64,000 bases of DNA from Turnera subulata (Eukaryota > Streptophyta > Magnoliopsida > Malpighiales > Passifloraceae): contig JAKUCV010001438.1 of assembly GCA_028386065.3 (NCBI GenBank), forward strand, positions 71,521-135,520. Reading direction: 5' to 3'. Shown in pieces: positions 48,003-60,117 of this stretch (position 1 is the first letter of the stretch; each line of letters begins with the position of its first letter). The notes below the pieces were generated by a model that saw only the letters and a program-made list of their open reading frames with translations, searched no databases and had not been told where the DNA came from. A program made the translations under genes and the position numbers.

Positions 48003-49042
48003 TGTAGGCCCAAAAGTACATAAGAGGGGAGGAGTGAATTAGGCTAAAATTTTTTAAAAGATTTGGTTTTTGTGAAACCACGCTCGGGTAAAGGATAAGT
48101 GAAGTTTGAAACTAGAATGAGAATGAAGTAGGGAAGGAAAGCAAACGCACGAGAATTAAAATGGTTCTCGCTCACCAGGTACCTCCACTACCTAAAGGTT
48201 CCTCCTTTAGGATTTCAAACACTCACTATCTTTAGGTTTTTGTGGGTTCAACCTTAACCTTTACAATCTCAAGCTTTTCTAGGCTAAGCTCAAACCTTTA
48301 CAAGCTTTTCGCGGGCTAAGCTCTAACCTACCCTCAAATCTAATCCTAGACTTGAATACCCAGCAAAGCTAGACCAAGTCTTGCATACAAACTGCCATTT
48401 GATTGGATTTTAAAATGAACACAGAAAAACCAAATTTGAAACCACAAGTGTAAGCACAAGTATGAACTCAGATTTTGCACAATAGCTGGGATGATCTTCA
48501 GAGGTGTTTTGGAGCCTCTTTTATAGCTTCTGAGTTTGGGGGAAAGTGCTACAACGGCTCTTTGATCCCTTAGTTGACTTCAGTTTACATTTAGTTCAAG
48601 TTTGACCACTTCTTAATGTCAACTCCTTGGTCACAAAGTATTGCCGAAAATGGAAAGCATCGACCACCTTCATTAAGTGAAGTTAGAGATGTGAGAAGGT
48701 CTTCTACAAGTTTGCTCTTACTTGTTCATCAATCTTGGCCATTGGGAGTGGACTTTAAAGGCTTGGAGGACCACACACAAGTTGCAGAAAAAGTTTGATG
48801 GTGACAGCTCGTTCTAATTTGGTTGCACAAAAACCATCTACCGTGGTTGCAACAAGAACCATTTCTGTATGGTTTTTCTAAAACCATATTTCCTCCTGCA
48901 ATCTTTTAATCAACATAAGACGAACTCAAAAACATTCATGTCAAGTAATTGTTGATCATAAAAAACAATTATAAACCATAATTAAATATGATTAATTCAC
49001 TAATTAAGCTTAAGAGGTGATTAGGCCAAATTTAGACCAACA
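48003..49042 (-). repeat. 5' LTR of the SIRE-like element
   Basis: About 1.04 kb, + strand TGTAGGCCCAAAAGTAC to TTTAGACCAACA, adjacent to the primer-binding site on its left. No second LTR is in the window. Confidence 0.75.
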
Positions 49043-49334
49043 ATATTAAAGTACTAAATGACACTATGCATAAAAACATCAGTCATTGGCCAAACTCTTA
49101 TTTTTTTCATTTTTTTTTCAAAAAATCATTTCAAGGTCTTTCTGGACCCGAAACTTTTCGGGAAAATATGGGTATGCTCATAACGACGACGCGGATTTTT
49201 CAAGGCAAAGAGCTCCCAAAACATTTTCACCAAAAAAAAAAAAATCCTTCGGTTAAACACGTTGACCCATGGCTTCAAGCCATTTCCGGCCTTTTTTCAA
49301 AAAATTCAAAAAAAATCTAGGGAGGCCCTGGGAC

Positions 49335-49520
49335 CAATGTTATTAAACCCAGACCAGAGGTTGAACCGGTTGGACCTCCGGATCGCGATTTTCCCGAATA
49401 AATACTGACCAAACCGCGATTCAACCGGAAATTAACAAAGGGATTAGAAACCCGGAGACCCAGCCGGGTCACGGTTAACCGAATTCGACCGTCTGGGCTA
49501 GTCCGGGTTTGATAACACTG
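49335..49520. mobile_element. Short hAT-type MITE
   Basis: 186 bp with inverted ends CAATGTTATTAAACCC and GGGTTTGATAACACTG, flanked by perfect 8-bp duplication CCTGGGAC (49327-49334, 49521-49528). The interior is GC-richer than its surroundings with many CCGG/AACC words. No coding capacity. Confidence 0.88.
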
Positions 49521-50003
49521 CCTGGGACACTTCTGACGCATCGTGACACTAACAAAGGGTCTCCATAACTATGGAAAATATATTTTCTTCTTTTTGCTTG
49601 GTTTGAACACTCTGTTCAACAAATCACCTCGATTAAACACATGGACAAAATTTGAATGCTAACAAGTACATGCGTGAAAAATTCTATCACTAAGAGGCAT
49701 TTGAATCACCCTAGGCATGACATTGTTCATAGAAATTCCACATTCATGATAAAAACTATAACTACTTAAACCCAACAAAATTCCCCGCTGGAATTTCGCT
49801 AAATACTCAACCAAAAGTAAACAAAACGTAGAGAAAGAAAATTAGTTGACCAAGGAAGTTGCTGAAAACCAACTAGGTAAATGAGAAAACTACTATCCTT
49901 GTTGCATCACGACTTTGGCTCCAGCAGGTTTCATCCTCTCTATTATCTGCTCATCCTCTTCCTTTGATATTAAATCATCACAAGTCCAACCCAAAGTCAC
50001 ATT

Positions 50004-50903
50004 TGGGGATGGCAATTGGGTAGGGTCGGATAGGGTAAGCAAGACCCAGACCCGGACCCTTAATCAAATCGGGTAGGGTAAGAATGGACTAATTATGAAT
50101 CGGGTAGGGTAAAATTTAATTTTTTTGCCCAACGGGTAATACGGGTCTGGGTAAGGGTATACCCGCTATACCTGCTAAGTAAAAATCAAGTTCTAATTAA
50201 ACAAAATCCTACAATTATTAAATTAGCATTCATAAAATATGTTCCAAGTTCAGGTATAAAAATAACAAGAAGTCCAAAAATTTAAAGTAGCGTGTAACAA
50301 TAACTTAAAATCCAAATAATTTTTTTATTTCTTAATCTCCATCCTCTTCTCTACCAAGAGCAACTATATTTTTCTAAAAAAAAGTTAATATTATTAAATA
50401 ATATAAAAATAAAAATCTTATAATAAGTTAAAAATATAAATTAATATTGAATGCTTATTTTCTTTTTCCATATTATTATCATAAACAATTGTAGGATAAT
50501 TATAAATTATTGTTCCTTCAAAGACAAAGAAAAATTATAATAACATGATATTAGTTTAGGGTTGTAGAGCACAAAATTTCAATAGACAAAAGAGGAGGTG
50601 AACGAAATTTCAATAGAAAAAGAAGAGGAGGTGAGTAGAAAAGAATTAAAAGAGCAAAAGAAAGAAACTCAAGTTGATTTTTATATTACGGTTATAGATT
50701 TTAAAATATTATAATGGATAGGGTCTAACGGGTAGGATAAAACCTAGATCCTTACCCAGACCCAGACCCTACCCGGACCCGGTCAACTCGGGTCCGGGTA
50801 ATACCCTACCCTCTTTTTACCCGGTCAAAGTCGGGTAATACACTACCTATAAAAGCGGGTTTCGAGTGGGTATCGGGTAGACCCGGAAAAATTGCCATCC
50901 CTA
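50004..50903. mobile_element. Non-autonomous hAT-type element with subterminal GGGTA arrays
   Basis: 900 bp. Ends TGGGGATGGCAATT and AAATTGCCATCCCTA are inverted repeats with about one mismatch. Perfect 8-bp duplication GTCACATT (49996-50003, 50904-50911). The outer 150-200 bases are dense in GGGTAGGGTA / ACCCGACCC words; the centre is AT-rich. No transposase. Confidence 0.9.
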
Positions 50904-50911
50904 GTCACATT

Positions 50912-52091
50912 ATTGGTCGATTATTACCACCCGCTTATGCTCTACCACTAGCATACAAACGGTAAGCAGTGCCCAAACTACTTAGCATACAAACAACAAG
51001 CAGTGGTTAAAACAACCTCAATGCTTTCTTAAAAAGTATCCTAAAAAAGCAATGAACATGACATTCCAGCACAATCATATCTTTATTCAAAAAAAAAGGA
51101 ACACTAATCCATGCATTCCAGAGTCACTTAAAAAATCAGGTTCAACCATTGCCTCAGGATTATCGCAACACTCATTCGTCATGTAAAAGCAGAAGAACCC
51201 ATTGTAAACCACAGGAGGCAAGGACTCAATAGCAATTCCGAAAATCTAAAGAAAATCAGAAAGGCCTAAACACAACAGATGGCAAACCAAAATCCATAGG
51301 TTTCACCCAACCACGGCATCTCACATTTACTTTCTTTTGATTTTACATCATAAAACAACCCATGAGTGTAAGTTCGATGGCAGGAACAATAGTTGAAAGT
51401 CTAATGCCATCAAATATGCAACGAGATATGCGTATGTTAGGAACCACAAACAAGAGAAATTTTCAAAGCGGCTAACATTCAAAACTATTCAGAGATTACA
51501 AGCTAGAGTTAAGGAATCTCACTACAACTAGTTTGGAAATTGAGGTTGTGGTCCCATTGAGCTAAATAGAAGAGCCCGTGATGGAGCTTTGCTGGTCAGA
51601 TGTGTATGATGACAACCATCAGGACTCATTTAGATTAAAACTCGGTGACTCTGGACGATGGTGGTTCTTCTTTATCCCTGAGACAACGTTTAAGAATACA
51701 ATTTTATAAAAACACATTCAAAAACACCACTCCCCAAAACACTCTTTTTAAAATAGCACAACAAAAGCACAAACAGACTTTCCCAAAGTTCAAGAAATTG
51801 TCATATTTTTCCCTACCTATAAAATGTGGATGTCAGGAATACTTGGTTCAGCATAAGAACCCAATGACTAGCCTTGTCAAAAAAATAGGACCCCTTCCAC
51901 GCTGAAGAAGTGGAAATGGTTGGGAAGAAAATATAATATACATTTTTTTTACTGCAGACTTGCCCTTAAAATTTCTGCTAAAACATTGGCACATGATAAC
52001 AACAAATAGCCAATTTGACAATGCATCAAAGACATGCTAAAACAAACCTACACTAAGAAAATATCAGCAGTTGCATTCTTGAACAAAATCA
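50912..52091. other. Intergenic / 3' flank of the 148-residue protein gene
   Basis: Non-coding; presumably includes the 3' UTR of the minus-strand gene. The small open frame at 51645-51905 shows no recognisable motif. Confidence 0.5.
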
Positions 52092-54632
52092 TTACAGATT
52101 TTTTCGGCCAAGCTGCCATACAAACTGATCGGCAGTTGCCATAGCACGAGAAGCTGGGCCAATTGAACCATCGTACCTGTTAGTGACACATAGAAGACAG
52201 AGTTGAAGAAATCTTGAGTTACTGAATAACTCTATTTATTTACATCACAAGAACTGTTCAGGTGCATAATGCTAAATCAACAGGTCAAAATAATTAATGG
52301 CTCAGGCTTACAATGTAACAAAGAGGAAAGCTGCCGTCTGCATGACAATAGCACCTTCACCAGCCGGTTTTGATGTATTTACACACCTAGCGGAGAACCA
52401 GTTCTCATGAATTGACGTAACCACATCTGTCCATCCAAATTAAATACCATAAAAAAACTGATGAACAGGCTGTGGGGGTGTCACTACTTCAAAAAACAAG
52501 GAGACTTGCAAGAGCTTATGAAGGAAAACTGACTTAAGAGCTTATATAGCTAACTTGCCAAAAACAATACTGAATATACAGAGCAAATTCAGGTATATTG
52601 CATTTTTGTAGGAGCAATTTTCCATTCTTGTTTTCAATGGTATCGATTCATTTCATCAGTGATATCTCTGCTCTTGTAAGACGCATGCCACAAAAAGGAA
52701 GGAAAATTAGCTGCCTGAACTTGCAGGAAGAACTCGTGTCAATCCAGTGAGGTTAAATGCTGTGAGACTAATTAAAAAATAGAATCATTAAATGAAAATA
52801 ATTTCATGATTCCTCACGTACATAAAGGAAATATGCTAAAGAAATTAGAAGGAAAATACCACAAACAAATCTACTTGAGTTAATTGGTAAGCCAAACTAA
52901 AATAGTTTAAAAATTGCTATCTCCACTATATCTACAACAGACCAGTTATAGATGATAGTTTCTCACGTGCCACAGTCTTCAAGGGTATATTAGTAGTTTA
53001 ATTCTTACAAAAAGAAATGACATATGAACTTTATTTATCAAGAAACGAATGTGAAAAAATTTTATAATAAACTTTATATATTACTCGGGCATTGCACTTC
53101 ATGGTAGTGTGAAAAAGAAAAAAAAAAACTTGCTAAGAGATCAGACAACACATTGATAGCTGCAGCAGAACTAACATTGGTTATGCCCAATGGTGAAGCT
53201 CTCACTTTGAAGTTTATTGCGTTTGACAAAATCAATGAATTGGCTCAACTCCATGGGGTTGCACTTTGTACCTTGTTGTTCTGCACTATAAGAACACACA
53301 TCAAGCTTTATATACAGGCAGTTGAAACAAACAAAAAATTAAACATGGCACAAACAGGAAGTATTCATGTTGACCAATAATGTAAGTGCAGGACAGGTAG
53401 AATTGTACTAAATATCTCAAAAATGATACCCATGGGGATTGCCACAGTCGCAGAATCTAGAGATGAACTTAGAAAGTTTAAATCAGTGGTCCCTGTATAA
53501 ACTAATGGAGGCTCCTCAAAACACTTTCTACACCTAATATCATCTCAATGAACATCCGCTGCAAAAAAAGAATAGGAAATTTTGAAAACAGAAAATAGAT
53601 TTTAGACATAGCCAGGCGATAAACCCTTCATTGAGACAAAAATGAAATGAGGTCTAAGCAGCAAGACTAGCTAAGCAAAAACAGACTAGTTTATTCATCT
53701 TATCACTAGGAAACCAATACAAAAATAAAATGATGATTCAATAGATTTTCGGAGGCAAAAGGGAAGGTGAACAACCAAGTTTGTAATACCACCACAACAG
53801 AAGCAGGTTTCGAAGTTTGAGATTTTAAGGAGCATCATCTGCTAATGTTCACTTATTGAATATGGCATGCGAAGGTCAGTGATCACAAACCAATGAGAAA
53901 TAACCTCTACCGATGTTTGTGGAAAAAGTAAAATAGAAGAGGATTCAATTCCGAAAAAAGAAAATCTCTACATTCTACAAACAACTAGCAAAATTTATGA
54001 CATCTATGATAGCCTAAATACTTTTTCCTTTATGACAGTCAAAAAAAGGATGGCGTTATACTACTATATGCACAAGAGCTTAGTGAGAAGTAAGTAAATG
54101 CGGGACACTTGAAGGGTGATCAGAAGAAGTAACAAAGACTCCAAAAGGCATCCTAAAGGGAAATCTGCGATGCTTCGAAGCTAAAGGGGTCCTTGCTGCT
54201 GCAGAAAAGAATTCGGAGGCGAGCTCTAAGGTATAGCTATAGCATTAAGTAAACAAGGAATCAACAAGAATCCAAGACAAAGTGAGTGCAGAATTGATAA
54301 TGTACAAGTAACAACACAATCCAGATCTAAGAACAACAAGAATAATAAGAAATAATAATGATGTAATAATACTTAATAATAAGCTTACACAGTAGAGAGG
54401 AAGCGAGAGGGGCGAGTGGGGTCATAATGAATAAGCAAAGCAGCCTTGAGAGGGTGGCCACCTGCAGCAGCAGCAGCAGCAGCAAATTATTTTACGAAGA
54501 AGAAGAATGTAATGAACAGAAGAAACATAATAAATAAAAGAAACAGAAGAGATGTATGTTATAATCACCAGAAGTGCCAACACTGGTAGAAGCCCACTTC
54601 TCCCACGCTTTGTGAAGGAAACCCCATTCCAT
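52092..54632 (-). CDS. Conserved plant protein of unknown function, 148 residues, five coding exons
   Basis: Coding exons on the minus strand: 54632-54569, 54461-54389, 53285-53176, 52426-52312, 52176-52092 (TAA 52092-52094). All introns are GT-AG and each junction restores the frame (64+73+110+115+85 = 447 nt). Landmarks: MEWGFLHKAWEKWASTSVG (start), HPLKAALLIHYDPTRPSRFL (24-43), NPMELSQFIDFVKRNKLQS (55-73), VTSIHENWFSARCVNT (85-100), a hydrophobic run GAIVMQTAAFLFVTL (107-121), and GSIGPASRAMATADQFVWQL (124-143). No signal peptide. The hydrophobic run is short, so a membrane segment is possible but unproven. I recall similar short plant proteins but cannot name a family or function. A 5'-UTR exon probably ends at 54759 (donor GTAAGG) and splices to 54640. 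The intron before exon 2 ends in a CTG triplet run. Confidence 0.85.
54462..54484 (-). repeat. CTG/CAG triplet repeat at a splice acceptor
   Basis: On the minus strand about seven TGC/CTG units run directly into the CAG acceptor of the second coding exon (54461), taking the place of an ordinary pyrimidine tract. Confidence 0.8.
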
Positions 54633-54640
54633 TGCCTCCT

Positions 54641-54960
54641 GCACCAAAAATCGGCAAACCTAAGCATTAAAAGAAAAAATATACAAACAAGAAGAGAAAA
54701 ACTCCAACAAAGAAGCTGCAAATCACAAAACCCATGATAGTACCCACCCGCCTTACCTGAAAATGGTGACACTCTAGCTGGTGTTTGTTTGCCGCTGTGA
54801 ATTTAAAGTTTTCTAGCTGGTGTTTTCTTGTAAAGATTGAAGGAGAGGAAAGGAGGAGGAGAGCGGTAGGGGTGTAAAAGAGCTTGGAACTCTCGGCTCG
54901 CCCTGGAACTCGTTAATAAAATGTATAGTTGATGCGGTGCGTAGCACCTATAGTTGACTG
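54641..54960 (-). other. 5' leader intron and promoter-proximal region of the 148-residue protein gene
   Basis: 54641-54758 is a likely 5'-UTR intron (donor GTAAGG on the minus strand at 54758, acceptor GTGCAG ending 54641). The leader exon probably begins around 54840. No clear TATA box was seen. Confidence 0.55.
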
Positions 54961-55016
54961 GAGATTTTGGTTTTTTTTTTTTCTTTCTTTTTTATGAAAA
55001 TGCCATAGATTCATAT

Positions 55017-55469
55017 TGATATGATCGGCCCAAATCTTGAGCCCAAACAATGCAAGACCTAACGAAGCCCATGAAGAGGAGGTCAAATCTTCTTATCAGC
55101 CCAACCCATTAAGTGGAAGGACCCAGAAGCTAGTAGTGAACGATAACTGGATTGAAAGTTGGCAAGCACCTCCCTCTCAACCGTTAGATTAAAATGGCGT
55201 AGAAGAACCCTGACCGTCATATCAAGGTGACCTCAGCCGTCTATAAATACCAAAAAGAAAGAGAGAGAAAAGGGCAGAAAAGGAGAGGGGCTCGGGATCA
55301 TTTCTAGTCGCCAAAAGCTTGACAAACCCTAGATGAACCATTTTTTCTCTATTGTATTTTCCTCCTCCATTGTAATACTCTCTTAATTATTCAATAAAAT
55401 CCTATCCTTTTCTTCTAGCTTGATGCTTTATTATTGGAATCCTATTTCCAATATTTCCTGGTTATATCA
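55017..55469 (+). mobile_element. 5' LTR of a Tat-type gypsy element
   Basis: Starts TGATATGATCGG and ends GGTTATATCA. TATAAATA is at 55242-55249 and AATAAAATCC near 55393. It is followed immediately by TTGGCACCGTCTGTGGGA, a primer-binding site typical of plant Tat-type gypsy elements. The left boundary is approximate; no second copy in the window. Confidence 0.7.
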
Positions 55470-56590
55470 TTTGGCACCGTCTGTGGGAATCAAACGAAAA
55501 GTTAAGCTCAATAATTCATCCAAAGATCATTCAATTCATATCCATCAAGTCTTCATCCAAAGATGAGCAAATCAAGCTTTGGAAGTGCTGGACCCATCAA
55601 GGTCAAGGCCAGATCTAGCAAGATCCGGGTTAGATCCAACAAGAACTAACATGGAGGGCAGGAGAATGGCGAAGCGAAACTAGATCTGGTCGCTGGCAGC
55701 CAACCAGTGGCTGGAGAGCGTGGAAACAAGGTTGAATCAAACTACAACCACCACGCCAAGCTACCTTTAGTGTCCGGAGAAGACGAGGAGCTAGATCCGC
55801 CTTAAACCCACTTAGATCTGGCCATATCAGAGCCCGATTCGGTCAGATTCGAGCTAGATCTATACAAATCGCTCTTCTCAGAAAGTGTTTCAAAACAAAT
55901 GCATCGTTCAAAACACATTTGGGCATTAAGAAAGGTCTTCCATGCTAACTTATGTCATTTTCATGTGAAAGTGAAATTTTGCGCATAAAACTCATGTATG
56001 CAATTTTTAAAGAATATAGATGAGCAAGTTTTGAAAATATGCAATGCTTTAGTTATAAAACCATTCTATATGTCTAAACCTTGATAAATGCTTGACAGAG
56101 GTGATGTTCCGCTTTCCTTGGCCATATTTAGACACAAAACATTGGGGGTACAAAAAGGGTGATTAGTGTCAAAACATTCATTTTAGTTCTTTCATATTGC
56201 CTAATGGAAGCATGGCTTTTACTAAAAATATTTTGTATTTGTAAACTAAGCTTTAGTGATTTTTCTTTGAAAAAGTAAAATTTGGCTCTTTATGCATCAA
56301 AACTCTTTTTGGAGAAAGGTGTGTGGATTTGACAAAAGAATGCATCTATAAAGGTATTTATGCCCAAATGAATTCGCAAAAAGCATCTTTGAAAATATTT
56401 CTCATTCTTGAGAGACACTTGAAATCATTATTGAAGATACCATCATTGATTGAAGGCACTATCTTTGACTATATGATCATCATCGAAGGAAAAACATTTC
56501 GAAAAACCGAGTTTAAAGATTTTCTCGTCAAGCACAGAAGTTGAATTAGGGCCTATTCTAGTAGACATACCCATTTTAGACTTGGGGGCA
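55470..56590 (+). mobile_element. Truncated Tat-type interior
   Basis: Leader and degenerate interior after the LTR. A short frame at 55564 (MSKSSFGSAGPIKVKARSSK) and another at 56323-56544 have no recognisable domain. ACTTGGGGGCACCCC near 56570 resembles the TTGGGGGC end of Tat/Ogre interiors. No pol domain found. Confidence 0.4.
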
Positions 56591-58002
56591 CCCCTAACAT
56601 GCAATGCTAACGCATAAATAAACAATAAAAAAAAACACACAAACACACAATGCAAACATGCAAACACAAATTTTATAATGGATGTAAAACAAACAAATAA
56701 ACAAGTACATAAAAATAAATCAATTTCCATGCGTGTTGGCGAGTACTGAAACCATTCTAGCATTTTTTGGGTCAAAATGGTATGCCGACGAATAATCCAG
56801 AGAAGTTCTGGCATTATGATAACATAGAACGACGAAAATATCAGGTAACTACCCGGCATTACGACGGCCTATAACGACGAGAATGCAAGAGATAATTCTA
56901 GCATTACGATGGCACAGCTTCAAAGATTGCTAAGTGGTTTCGACATTGTAACGACGATAGAAACCCAAAAACGAACCTTATACGAAGAGAGAGAGAGAGA
57001 GAGAGCTCTAATCTGCAAAAGGATGGTTAGGAAGACGACGACTTCGCGCCCGAATTTTGACTTAGAGGGGGACAAGGGAGGTAGAAGACGAATATCAAAC
57101 CCTTTATTTTCAACTTGGAGCGGGACGGGAAGGGAGATAGAAAAGTGCAAAGACGTGCACTAAGGAGCACGGCTCCTAGGGTGAAGAAAAATGGAAGGGA
57201 CCCCTATTTATAGTTTTTCTTTGATGGCAAAGGTTGTAAATTTGCAATGATGGAGATAGTAGCCTAGTGGCGTGCCTCGGAGCCCTAGCTCGGAGCCAAA
57301 AATATTAATCGTGCAATCGGGGCCTGCCGGGACCTCGGAAAATTCTCAAGAAAATATAATAGATGCATCTTGATGTCCAGGACAGGCTCCTAAAGTTTCA
57401 TGAATATCAGGCAAACACACGACTTTTCATGAATTTTCGAAGATCGAGGTATGCATGACCAGTAAGTGACCAGAACGTGGCTCGTATGGGACCGAGAGAT
57501 AAGTCCGGAAAAGTTACCCGGAGCTAGGTCGGCCTAGCTAGGGCAACATCAGGCTTGGTCGATCAAGTTAGGCCGACCAAGGTCATCCTAGTTGCCGACG
57601 CAGCCCCTAGTTGGCCTAGTTGGGTCGACCGCTCTACCGGGTGTTCTTCTGACCTGATTTTTCGCATACCCCCCTCTTTTTTTTGACTGAGCCGGGTTTG
57701 CTCGTAACCTCGGATGTCTTTGTTTTTGCCCGGATGCCTCCGTTTTGAGCTCGGATTGATTTGACTACGACCGGGGGTTTTTGGGTCGAAAATACAAAAA
57801 TTTTGGTCAAGTCCCGAAAAATTCCAAGAAAATTTCTGGTGGTCTCGGAATGCCTTCAACATGATAAAGATGGATAGATGTGTCTCCACGACTCTCAAAA
57901 AATATATTTTTGGATTTTTTTGACTTTAGAACGTGATGGAGTTCGGACGTGACACAAGACAAAAATACGATAAAAAAAGTGGGTAAAATTTGGGTGCTAA
58001 CA
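56590..58002 (+). mobile_element. Tat/Ogre-like LTR module
   Basis: Lies between a TTGGGGGC-type tract on the left and AAATTTGGGTGCTAACA on the right, the usual LTR end plus interior start of Ogre-like elements. Contains a GA repeat (56985-57003), a CTATTTATAG TATA-like site near 57205, and a CCTAGTTGG/TCGACC-rich cluster at 57520-57640. Orientation and ends are uncertain. Confidence 0.4.
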
Positions 58003-60117
58003 GCATCATGCGTCACATGTGAGAAAGGCCAAACAGTCCCTTAGCGGCGATCCTTTGGCTCCCAACCAGCTGCATACCCTGAGCATCTCATAAAAGATGA
58101 ATCAATAAGTGGTACGTGCATTTATATGTTGTATGTCTAATGTATGTAAATGTATTTGTATATGTGTTGTGTTTTTTCATTATGGATCCAAATTTGTGCA
58201 TGCATTAAGGGTGCAGGGAGAGAGATAAAAGTAAGATAGTCCCCATGGTTATAGGCGTTGAAGGAAAGGGCATTTAACTTGTAAAGGATTGTCCATCAAC
58301 TAAAACTTTAAGGCAGCTTATTTGTAAAGAATTTGGGTAGATGCTCTTTTGTCTCATAAGTTTAAGCATAGGTTTGCATAATGCATGACATGCCACATGA
58401 TTTTCAAAACACAAAATATGTCGAGTCAGAAATCAACCCCCATTCCTTGTTAAAGCCGAACCCTTCTTTTCTTTGACTGAACCAATCCGACAAAGCCTTG
58501 AACTCCACTTTTCTCTTTGGCAGTGACACTTTTGAAAAGGCATCATGAGTAATGAGCATGTTGATCAAGCCGATAAAGCCATTGGCATGGATGCAACCCT
58601 GGAAAGTATCCCTTTAGGGAAAAGTGAGCAACCCAAGTGGGAGGACTGAAGTCTGCTTCAAGAAAGGGGGGTGCAATTCCGATTCAGAACTATGATGGGT
58701 GAGTTGGAGGAAATAATTCTTTGAGGAGTTGTGCTTGGGCAGCCTCTTGCAAAAATAGCTATGTAGCAATTTCGAGAGGCAATGGGCCAATATGCTTCAG
58801 TTGAGGATGTGATACAAGTTATCCAATATTTCAAAATGTTACACTTACCCGAGAGAACATGCGGACAACCGAGGCACTTAAAGATTGCGTAAGAGAGACG
58901 CGAGGGAGCGAAGGTTGGAATGAATGAGACGAGGACTCGAAAATCGATGGGCAGTTGGATCAAGATGATACCATGGATAACAAGGAGGAAGAGTTTGGAC
59001 CAGAGGTCGAAGATGAAATGACCGGAATTGAAATTCACCAAGATGGCCCAAAAGAGGCCACCTCCACACCATTGGTGCCACGAAGGAAACTGGTGTACCC
59101 GAACAAGATAGAATGGACAATGGAAATGGATGCCTTGAAGTGTCATTTGGGAGGGGGAATCCCCTTAGCATTAATCATAGAATCGAGTCTGTCGTTTCTC
59201 TTTTTGAATAAGAGGGTTATGATTCAACCCTATTGATCTTGCCCTCATGAGTCACTATCGTCAGTATTGTTTTTCATATTTTTGTTGTTTGAATTTCATG
59301 AAGTGAATAAAAACTTTCCCCCAATTTGAAATATGATATTTGTAATGAGCCTTGTTAAACTTTGTTGACTTAGCCTCGGAAACCTATAACGAACAACAAA
59401 GGCCTGATCTAGGAAATTGAATTTGACTCTACAAGTTTAAGACATCAAAGTTTCAAGATTTTTCTCTAAGCTTTTCTATCCAAGATACATTCAAAAGAAG
59501 CCTAGCTTATGAAGTCATCCTTTCTTAAAAAAAAAAAAAGAAAAAAAAGGAGGAAGAAAAGGAAAGGAAAATTTTTTATTTCATGACCAATGCGCCATTC
59601 ATCTAAAAATCACTTCCCGTGAAAAATGTATCTTTGAAAGGGAAAATTTGGAAATAGGCGAGAGTTGACTTGAAATCAAAACACCACCTTACTGGTATGT
59701 AGGTAACTTGACAGCGAGCCCAGTCAAATTAATTTTGGTTCTCAGGCTAAGTAGACAAAGGATGATGAGGTTCAAGTTTGATTTCTTTGAGTTGTATGAT
59801 CCTAATTCCTGTAAAGATATCCTTGGTTGTCTAAAGATGTTCACCTTCAAAGCTCTTCAAGAAGGCTCCATCTCATTGTCTACCTGTTTGCAATTCGGAC
59901 AAAGTTTGCTTGATTTACCCTCGAAAGACCGTCGCCCGAAAGGAATCGAGATCATTACCGCCACACTCACTCAAATGCTTGATTGCTATTCTCTCTAAGG
60001 AAAAGGAAAGGGGGAAAAAGAAAGAAAAAAAGGAGAAAAGAGAAAAAGGAAAAAGAGAGGGCGAATTCATCCGCTAGGTTGAAAACTCGAGAGGGCGGCC
60101 TCGGCAAAAGTTAGGAT
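58003..60117 (+). mobile_element. Degenerate Tat/Ogre-like interior
   Basis: The open frame 58955-59236 (MDQDDTMDNKEEEFGPEVED, PLVPRRKLVYPNKIEWTM) and the GGTTGAAAAC...GAGGGCGGCCTCGGCAAAAG motif at about 60076-60110 are typical of Tat/Ogre interiors. A-rich purine runs at 59530 and 60000. No intact protein. Confidence 0.4.

Larger units (their letters stand above)
44656..49042 (-). mobile_element. Truncated SIRE/Maximus-like copia element
   Basis: The right side is a 5' LTR (48003-49042; minus strand starts TGTTGGTCTAAATTTGGCC and ends at GGCCTACA) followed by primer-binding site TTGGTAGCAGAGC (about 48002-47988). Gag starts MAFEGTSINKAPYFDGANFD near 47951. The element continues through gag, zinc knuckle and integrase and stops abruptly in integrase near 44656, where it abuts the copia relic. 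RT, RNase H and the 3' LTR are missing. Confidence 0.8.

Noticed and set aside
54061..54240. Minus-strand stretch TPLASKHRRFPFRMPFGVFV as an extra exon of the 148-residue protein gene
   Set aside because: It is not needed for frame continuity; exons at 54389 and 53285 already join perfectly, and its end runs into a stop.
57807..58016. Minus-strand LTR starting TGTTAGCACCC at 58002
   Set aside because: No polypurine tract precedes it on that strand; the + strand reading as an Ogre-like LTR end followed by interior fits better, though orientation remains uncertain.
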